From the NCBI GenBank assembly GCA_022539475.1, contig VCMS01000030.1, forward strand, positions 372,001 through 436,000: a stretch of DNA of 64,000 bases, written 5' to 3'. Below the pieces are notes generated by a model. The model was not told where the DNA came from. It ran no database searches and saw only the letters and a program-made list of their open reading frames with translations. This document shows positions 58,501 through 64,000 of the stretch, piece by piece. The stretch is from Gracilaria domingensis (taxonomy: Eukaryota > Rhodophyta > Florideophyceae > Gracilariales > Gracilariaceae). The first letter of the stretch is position 1; every line of letters begins with the position of its first letter. Position numbers and translations under genes: made by a program.

Positions 58501-61500
58501 GGCAAATGGACCTTTGAGTGACTTGAGAAAGGAGTTGCTCGGCGATGCACCTGTGCGGCCAAAGGCTCGTCGCGGGCTGCAACCAGAAAGCCAGCCAACC
58601 AAAACCCCATTTGAGATTCAGATTGAGCAAGCAAGGGCAAAGAAAGCTGCTCGCTTGGTTGCAGAGAGTAATCGGGTGCTACAGTCCATGGATGTCAATG
58701 ACAAACTAAGCAGTAGAAGCCCATCTAAAGAACCACCTGTGGATTTAGAAGGGACTGCGGCACGAGAGGTGACTCCAAGCCCAGATCCAGAACAAGAGCT
58801 TCTTCGTGAGTGCACACTGCCGAAAAGTGTTAGAAATCTGCCACCACGCGATATGGATCTTGTGTACCGAGCTCTTATTCACAAGACAGAGCCGAAGGTG
58901 TCGGTATCAGGCGATTTCAGAGAATGTGGTAAGACATACGCAAATGTTGAAGAGTACGTGGAATTCTGGGAGCCACTGCTTATATCAGAGTGCCGCGCTT
59001 CGATTCAAAACACAGTGAGGGAAGAAAATAACTTTGCCTCGCAGTTTCAGCACGACGCGAACGGTTACAGGTATTGCCGCACTGCTTTTGAGGTGCAAGA
59101 ACCACCTTCAAGTATTGGATACTTTCATCAGCTACGTTTAAACTTCTGTCCGGACCAAGGAGGAATTCCGAAAGAGTTTGGGCAGGACCTATCGAGTTCA
59201 CAATTCTCCGTTTTTCAAGCTCAGCCAACAGACCTAGTATACCTCCGAATACCTCCGGCAAGGTGTACAGAACGCGATGGAGCGCCCCAAGCGGAAGCTA
59301 TAGCACTCGTCTCTACCTCGAAGGTGGAAAAGGGCGTTCGTGAGCTGGTCCTACAAATATGTTTTGACGATGGGCTTGATAAGGCTCCTGGGAAAGGACG
59401 ACGCATTCAGATAAGTCGTCTATCCAGCCTGGTCACATTTCAGAGGCAGATTGAAGCATTGTGGTCGATTTCTAATCTTCCAGATGGCATACTATGGCCG
59501 ATACTTGACCCATCTCAGGGCTTGTCGGTAAATGACAGGGTTTATGTCAGCAACCGAGAGACGTCTACCGGTCTTGCTGCTGCTCCATCTGAATTCATTT
59601 GTGATCTTGAGAAAAGCGGAGGCCTCAACCACTCTCAAGCCGATGCCATAGGCAATGTTGTTCGCTCGTCGGGACCGTTACTCCAATACCATGGGCCAAA
59701 AACAAATGAAAGGTTCTTTAAGAAGAATCATGGAGCTCTGAGCCTAATCCAGGGCCCACCAGGTACAGGAAAAACGTCTACCATCATGAACATGATTTCC
59801 GCATTCATCACTACTTCACAGAATCGCTCTTTTCCGCGCGCTGTCCGGGTTTCTGTGGATGACGTGCCTCTTAGGATACGAATTCCTGCCATACGTGTGC
59901 TCGTGTGTGCTCCATCTAATGCGGCTGTCGATGAAATCATGTCACGGGTTGTTGGACAGGGCTTGACGTTTCCTGGAGGCACTAAGGCATGCCCGAGAAT
60001 AGTTCGAGTGGGTGCCGGTACGACTATTGACCAACTTAAGCGGTTTGAGCTTCGCTTACTTGCAAAGTCACGTGGACAGCGGAATCAAGCTGAATCTGAC
60101 CTCAAGGATACAAAGACACGGTTAGATAATCAGTGTCGAGCCCTACAACAAGTGAATGAAAGGATATCCAAAGCACATACTCAAAGATGCGTATTAATTG
60201 AGAAGGAAGCACAAAGTATTAAGTTGCAAAAGAGTTCCTCCCCGGAACTTCTGCGACAAATACAGTCTTTGACGGAACGATTAACCATCTTGCACGAAGA
60301 GAAAGATGTACTCAAGGGTCACCTTTGTCAAGTTCGAGATGAACGAAAGGTTCAAGACCGCGCCATACGGATGGAAAAGATGAAGCGCATGAGCAGAATA
60401 TTGAATCAATCTAACTTAGTCTTTTCTACGTTGAATTCAGCTGGACATGAGATGATGAAGACTCTGGGTGTCAGTTTTGATGTGATTATCATCGATGAGG
60501 CGGCCCAAAGCATCGAACCGGAAAGTCTTATTCCCATGACTCTCGGAGCAAAGGGTAGAAGCACTTCCAAATTCAGCCATGTTGTTCTGGTGGGAGATGC
60601 ACAACAGCTACCAGCAACAGTGGTGTCTACTAATCCTTCCGTTGTGAAGCATCTCCGGACTTCGCTTTTTGAACGTATGTGCTTATCAGATCGACATCGA
60701 GCAACGATGCTGAATGTACAATACCGCATGCATCCAACGATTTCTAGCTTTCCCAATAAGCAATTTTACTTCGGGGAGATACGAGATGGGCCAAAAGTAG
60801 CGGAGAAGCATATGACGAAATGCTTTCATCGCGACAGCAAAAGAAGATTTGGACCGCTGACCTTCTACGATACCTCAAAACTGAATCATGTAGAGAAGCG
60901 AACGGCAAAGGGGTCTGTAAGCAACTTATCTGAAGCTCGTCTCGTAATTAAGATTCTCAGAAGCTTGATCCGCTCGTACAGGTCTGAGGATTTTAATGAC
61001 AGTATTGTTCTTCTAAGTCCTTATCGTCAGCAAGTTTTTCTGTTACAGCAACTTGTTCGTGAATGTCGGATCCTTAGCACAATGAACGTTGAAGTAAGTA
61101 CTATAGACGGTATTCAGGGTCGTGAGAAACAGATTGTTGTTCTCAGTACCGTGCGAGGCGGAAATGCGAAGGATATTGGTTTCGTGAACGACGAAAGGCG
61201 GATGAATGTAGCGCTTACAAGGGCTCAGCATTCTTTGCTTGTCGTGGGAAGCGCTTTGGTTTTGAGTCGAACATCCATGCCGTGGCAGGGACTCGTTAGC
61301 CACTGTCGCGAAAACTCCCATCTAATTTCCATATCGACGAATTGTGACTCCTTCTTTGCTGTTAAAGACAATGTGGGTGGCCGTGACACAAATGCGGGTA
61401 AGTATTCTGCTGCCAAAGTTGTGTTGCAGGGCTTGTCTTGTGCTGTTCCGAACCGTGGAGCCCGGGTCAAAGACGAAGACGTTCCGAATGGTGGCGATCC

Positions 61501-63232
61501 AAGTCGTTCTAGAGGAAATTTGACAATGGAGAATACCTGCACGAGATCATCGGCGATAGTTCTCAAAGAGACAAAGAAGCCACTGTTGAGGTCATGCAAG
61601 CGACCAGCTACCCCTGAAAGGACCGACAAGATTACAAGCGATGTGAAGCGGATAAAAGGAAATCCAGAAGATGCTGTTGGTTTGACTGCAGTAGAGGGAA
61701 ATCTGAAGATCAGCGCTTCGATTCGAAGTGAAGCGAATGCATGTGGAGCTCACGCGAAGCGTACAACTCAAAGCGGAGATGTAGGGGGAAAACAGAATGT
61801 CGATGATGAGCAAGAGAAGACCGGAAAGGACGTTTATGAGCTCAGAAAGCGGAACAGTTTGCAAGAATCCCATGTCAGTGTTCCTGTCGATGGTGGTACA
61901 GGAGGACGACCGGAAGTAGCCAAAAAACAGACCAAGGACTCTGCCGGGAATTCGATGAAAACGTTGCCGCTAAGATCGAACGTGCTGATAAGTATTCCTT
62001 CGACTACGGAAGACAGGGCGCGGAAGCCAAAGGCCGGGGGTTCTACTGTCGTCCCATCAAACCCTGTGCGGGCCCAAAAAGTTGAGAAAGGCCCTGAAAG
62101 GCCTTTTGTTCCGTGGAAGAGGAAGACGAACTCCACCCCCAAAGATGGCTCCCCGTTCGAAAAGGATCCGGCAGCCCGGTTTGTACCACCGGGGATGTCC
62201 AAAAGTCCAAACTCGAAGAGGCAGGACTGGAATGCAAGCAAGTTAGCCGAAAACACCACTGAACACTTAAAGAAAATGAAGAAAATGGTCCTCCAGTCTC
62301 CTCAGGGTACACCATCAGATCTACGCTCCCGTGCTGTCAGGTCCCCTCACTTGAACCAAACACCTCCACGGTTCACAACTCCGCATGGGCCAAAGACAGA
62401 TGTTCTTTCTCGGCTTGGGAATAAAGGACAGCTTACTCGAAGTGGAAATAGTCGTCAGAATGCACCTTGGGAGCAAGCGCAAGCACTTCACCATGCTACA
62501 AGGGACCAGTCCTCTTCAAAATGGAGTCAAAGCTTGGCTAGCAGCGGCTACTCTCCTCGAAGTAGACCCCAAACAAATATGCGACAAGATGGAACAAGCA
62601 AGGGTATGCCTTCGTCGAAAGGCTTTCTTAGGGTACGCCCAGAGATTCGAAAGATGAATCAAAAGAACCAAAGAAACTACACTGTTCATGGTCCAGGCCA
62701 TGGATCGAGCAACCCATCCCGGAACAGGAGAAAGGACAACTTGGGTTCAATGCCGATGACCAATGTTAATCACAGAGGATTCGTGAAGAAAATTGATCGT
62801 GATGAACAGCGAATGCGAGGTAACACGTTTCGAAAACGAAGAAAAGAAATGTCGAATGCCAAACCTCAATCCGCTCCCGACAGGAACGGAAGGACGAGTA
62901 CTGGTAATCATCAAGGCAATCGTGCTCCGCCCCGGCACGGTCCATTTGTACAAACAAGGAGCATGTACTCCAGTAGGAACGGGGCGAACCCAAACCTAAA
63001 CTTAGCAAATAATGACACTAACACAACCTTCGGACACAGGCCTGCAGCTAGCCATAACCATCAAAGCTTAACTTTCGCGGCAACTCAATCTAACTTTGTA
63101 CAGCAAAGCTCCAGGACCAGAGTGACTCCGAAGAATCAAAAGGGTATGGCTTCCGGGTCTCTTCTACAAAGACTACAGGCAGACCAAGCACGGACTTTGA
63201 ATATAGTGAACCGTGCTATAGAGAGAAGATAG
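55526..63232 (+). CDS. SEN1: Sen1/senataxin-type RNA:DNA helicase
   Basis: The 2,568-residue protein has a long helical N-terminal region (about 30-1000) like the Sen1 N domain, which binds RNA polymerase II. An SF1B helicase core runs at about 1370-1960. Motif I is [12 protein letters not shown] (about 1409), Ia-like VLVCAPSNAAVDEI, then a coiled stalk insertion (about 1510-1630), motif II IIIDEAAQSIEPES (about 1657), motif III LVGDAQQLPATV, IV-like NVQYRMHPTI, motif V VSTIDGIQGREKQIVVLS and motif VI NVALTRAQHSLLVVG (about 1890). The last 600 residues are basic, Gly/Asn/Arg-rich and disordered. The family unwinds RNA:DNA hybrids, ending transcription and resolving R-loops in the nucleus. It is intact and intronless over 7.7 kb. 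The first ATG follows the promoter boxes immediately. Confidence 0.95.
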   Translation: MTPKRKNSSRLRANAAANDHPKLPQPPEYIMSLKTNDPKSFVVELVSFFRKQKHHPEVCVGWWCCFPKYMSYLLTYLSEPFDDDRQTWEQFRRQVAIQIKNCRQCATKYHQAVAAWEVGDELASWPKSVAKRRVQALLDWDCDRVIPSILIGADINENDPAQRGAMMQCREAFLEALISLRLCTCAKFCAALGTVFRKRTPARNAEDVIPFIRSLKFIPSGLLALCFHDVPAVQVWALRIYNDSRGLQAGLPALLYLFRKELKRINELQEALECDTYLDSSDYESDIWKLQSRWESFSTLFCKADQGTMYSFVEDGHHLKLMRAVSLATASKFEKVVKAGCRIFRLLLRRVSYDVLFVSSSFTPKELLDHVLLGVRRPSNSSNTRENLLGLLSPVFTLVRSNCDKEKVARLYTRCLQKLYDIAGIAKICGLTTQAEALETLPGIENNSRDRHTLLKVTSQLLLLFYRYSVPALPVEDPVMISNIVISAVWEDATSDWSWDLLRFVLLTDAFNIIRNIKPSKDVEVISSTFLDERVTIGEKRADEEHLLSELLHIGGKSKPKRTWVGPLWRKVLSGTHIRSHDSHSDAVMEREMSVLLDLHRVIGILDNRMVQATFDDEEGVSQSYGQSSPSIISKQKRRLVESINTVQELTWSRFRRICDMRSTQTWMRLLPFHAAHLLSSAKKDVSVQCLAAMRRSFGLQNNSSLSSQSKLLATAVKKNPEAASMLVDGVYSSLRIMYALGDMVSPRTYASFFLWFQILHDSGYTSLLRARSTSRWAMAVVQCFSVNWKSFEKNIGEEEYGQTCCQFFTKLREIWSILYADANRKASPQSQALVVRNATKGLFSMHCMKDSGVLASWAYTMASMASEWKTSEEHRSAMCKIIASHANGSSEGNRMTFEQCEMLVQKGGLDAAKSFLKGWSKIDKKATGNDVKPKVLNSTRIDHFFPRKAPEPSRDRHPQIHGIRNNTITRGPIRNPRPRLPLARTILKPVRANGPLSDLRKELLGDAPVRPKARRGLQPESQPTKTPFEIQIEQARAKKAARLVAESNRVLQSMDVNDKLSSRSPSKEPPVDLEGTAAREVTPSPDPEQELLRECTLPKSVRNLPPRDMDLVYRALIHKTEPKVSVSGDFRECGKTYANVEEYVEFWEPLLISECRASIQNTVREENNFASQFQHDANGYRYCRTAFEVQEPPSSIGYFHQLRLNFCPDQGGIPKEFGQDLSSSQFSVFQAQPTDLVYLRIPPARCTERDGAPQAEAIALVSTSKVEKGVRELVLQICFDDGLDKAPGKGRRIQISRLSSLVTFQRQIEALWSISNLPDGILWPILDPSQGLSVNDRVYVSNRETSTGLAAAPSEFICDLEKSGGLNHSQADAIGNVVRSSGPLLQYHGPKTNERFFKKNHGALSLIQGPPGTGKTSTIMNMISAFITTSQNRSFPRAVRVSVDDVPLRIRIPAIRVLVCAPSNAAVDEIMSRVVGQGLTFPGGTKACPRIVRVGAGTTIDQLKRFELRLLAKSRGQRNQAESDLKDTKTRLDNQCRALQQVNERISKAHTQRCVLIEKEAQSIKLQKSSSPELLRQIQSLTERLTILHEEKDVLKGHLCQVRDERKVQDRAIRMEKMKRMSRILNQSNLVFSTLNSAGHEMMKTLGVSFDVIIIDEAAQSIEPESLIPMTLGAKGRSTSKFSHVVLVGDAQQLPATVVSTNPSVVKHLRTSLFERMCLSDRHRATMLNVQYRMHPTISSFPNKQFYFGEIRDGPKVAEKHMTKCFHRDSKRRFGPLTFYDTSKLNHVEKRTAKGSVSNLSEARLVIKILRSLIRSYRSEDFNDSIVLLSPYRQQVFLLQQLVRECRILSTMNVEVSTIDGIQGREKQIVVLSTVRGGNAKDIGFVNDERRMNVALTRAQHSLLVVGSALVLSRTSMPWQGLVSHCRENSHLISISTNCDSFFAVKDNVGGRDTNAGKYSAAKVVLQGLSCAVPNRGARVKDEDVPNGGDPSRSRGNLTMENTCTRSSAIVLKETKKPLLRSCKRPATPERTDKITSDVKRIKGNPEDAVGLTAVEGNLKISASIRSEANACGAHAKRTTQSGDVGGKQNVDDEQEKTGKDVYELRKRNSLQESHVSVPVDGGTGGRPEVAKKQTKDSAGNSMKTLPLRSNVLISIPSTTEDRARKPKAGGSTVVPSNPVRAQKVEKGPERPFVPWKRKTNSTPKDGSPFEKDPAARFVPPGMSKSPNSKRQDWNASKLAENTTEHLKKMKKMVLQSPQGTPSDLRSRAVRSPHLNQTPPRFTTPHGPKTDVLSRLGNKGQLTRSGNSRQNAPWEQAQALHHATRDQSSSKWSQSLASSGYSPRSRPQTNMRQDGTSKGMPSSKGFLRVRPEIRKMNQKNQRNYTVHGPGHGSSNPSRNRRKDNLGSMPMTNVNHRGFVKKIDRDEQRMRGNTFRKRRKEMSNAKPQSAPDRNGRTSTGNHQGNRAPPRHGPFVQTRSMYSSRNGANPNLNLANNDTNTTFGHRPAASHNHQSLTFAATQSNFVQQSSRTRVTPKNQKGMASGSLLQRLQADQARTLNIVNRAIERR

Positions 63233-64000
63233 GAATGAGAATGAGCGTCGCTATAGTCGAATAATGTAGCCCTTGAAGGGCTGAAGGTTCAGGACTCCTG
63301 AATCAGGAGGCCTCGTTAACAGCAGCACAACTTTTTGCTGCACAAGAGTGCGGGTGTATTATTGATAACATTTAACTAAATCTGAATTTTTTCTGAGAGC
63401 TTTTTGTTCGCTGCGGGAATTCCATATCCTATGTGTTGGGTTGGGTTAACTTCACAGCACATATTCACCTTGCTACCGTCGGTACCTTCCTACAAGGGTA
63501 GTTATCTCAGGTATTGTCGATGTTGACGGGAAACGCCGCATCCATCTCGTAATCTCTTCTGAGAAGAGTCTTTGCTCGTCGTTCCCTTGTCTTGGCATAT
63601 CGGTGCGGTTGAGAGTATTGTGTGGTTAGGGCTTACCGATTTCCGCTACGAACACCTGGGCATTTTGTCGCCCAAGCCGTCAACGTTAGTCCAGAATCGT
63701 GGTCTACGAGGGCAAAGAATTCATTCATGTGGAGGGAAGCTGGTTGAATGACTTTCTATGTTTCAATAGCTTCTGCAATGTTTCCATTTACTGGCTAATC
63801 TCGACACCAAGCAAAATCCTGCTTCGTGTTCGTGTTCGAAGCTAACCGCGTATGATGACTAGGAAATTCCAGTCATCTCTATTGCATCAGTCACCTCGCA
63901 GGTTCTGCAGCCTATTTGAAGACATCGACTGTGACCTACTTTCTTTTGTAAGCTATCGATGTCATGCGGCAAGTTCATCGCCTCCGACGTTGGAACGAAC
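63233..64000. other. Gene-free right edge
   Basis: No gene or repeat recognised downstream of the Sen1-like gene. A short near-palindrome (AGGACTCCTGAATCAGGAGGCC, 63290-63311 region) follows the stop by about 60 bp and might mark the transcript end. Confidence 0.4.

Noticed and set aside
1-64000. CRISPR arrays, rRNA genes and tRNA genes
   Set aside because: No spaced direct repeats, no rRNA-like stretch and no cloverleaf with a GTTCGAATC-type arm was recognised; a covariance-model scan would be needed to exclude tRNAs with introns.

Overview
This window is eukaryotic nuclear DNA. It carries a 26S proteasome ATPase (RPT1), a SAGA-type ubiquitin protease, a Sen1-type helicase, a eukaryotic cysteinyl-tRNA synthetase, two DNA transposons of eukaryotic families and at least one convincing spliceosomal intron. 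Genes are compact and nearly all intronless, including one of 2,568 codons. Several proteins have plastid-like transit peptides, GC-rich islands precede many start codons, and large transposons sit between genes. Together these suggest an alga with a compact, intron-poor genome. A red alga is my best guess; this is inference from architecture and protein style, not a database match.

Layout. 1-7.3 kb: a degenerate PIF/Harbinger transposon. It has a Myb-like partner gene and a DDE transposase facing each other, and between them two halves of a decayed SPINDLY-type (O-GlcNAc/O-fucose transferase) gene lying head to head. 8.4-18.1 kb: a WD40 protein, a plastid-type xanthine phosphoribosyltransferase fused to an unknown N-terminal region, a C2H2 zinc-finger protein and cysteinyl-tRNA synthetase, separated by very GC-rich spacers. 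18.1-24.2 kb: sparse DNA with one lysine/serine-rich orphan gene, a pair of adjacent long hairpins, and a UVR/SnoaL-like gene with an apparent frameshift. 24.7-35.4 kb: a dense run of a secreted beta-propeller lactonase, a NIT1-like amidase, a GH47 family protein lacking key active-site residues, a USP22/Ubp8 deubiquitinase, RPT1, and an aminoglycoside-phosphotransferase-like kinase. 35.7-37.4 kb: remains of an intron-containing C2H2 zinc-finger gene.

37.9-44.1 kb: an apparently intact Mutator-like element (MULE). It has 210-bp terminal inverted repeats differing at one position, a perfect 9-bp target duplication, and one 1,762-codon gene that joins a Ulp1-like SUMO-protease domain to a MULE transposase. 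It inserted about 80 bp upstream of the first ATG of formate-tetrahydrofolate ligase. 46-52 kb: a partial tandem duplication of that gene's tail, a TPR protein, an AlkB-type alkane monooxygenase with a 93-bp intron, and a conserved plant/algal-type protein. 52-63 kb: a bZIP protein with an altered basic region and a Sen1/senataxin helicase.

The genes do not form a pathway. Recurring themes are divergent gene pairs sharing GC-rich promoters, convergent pairs with abutting or overlapping 3' ends, and DNA transposons reshaping intergenic space. The strongest candidates for something new are the single-gene Ulp1-MULE and the Harbinger element carrying rearranged host-gene pieces.
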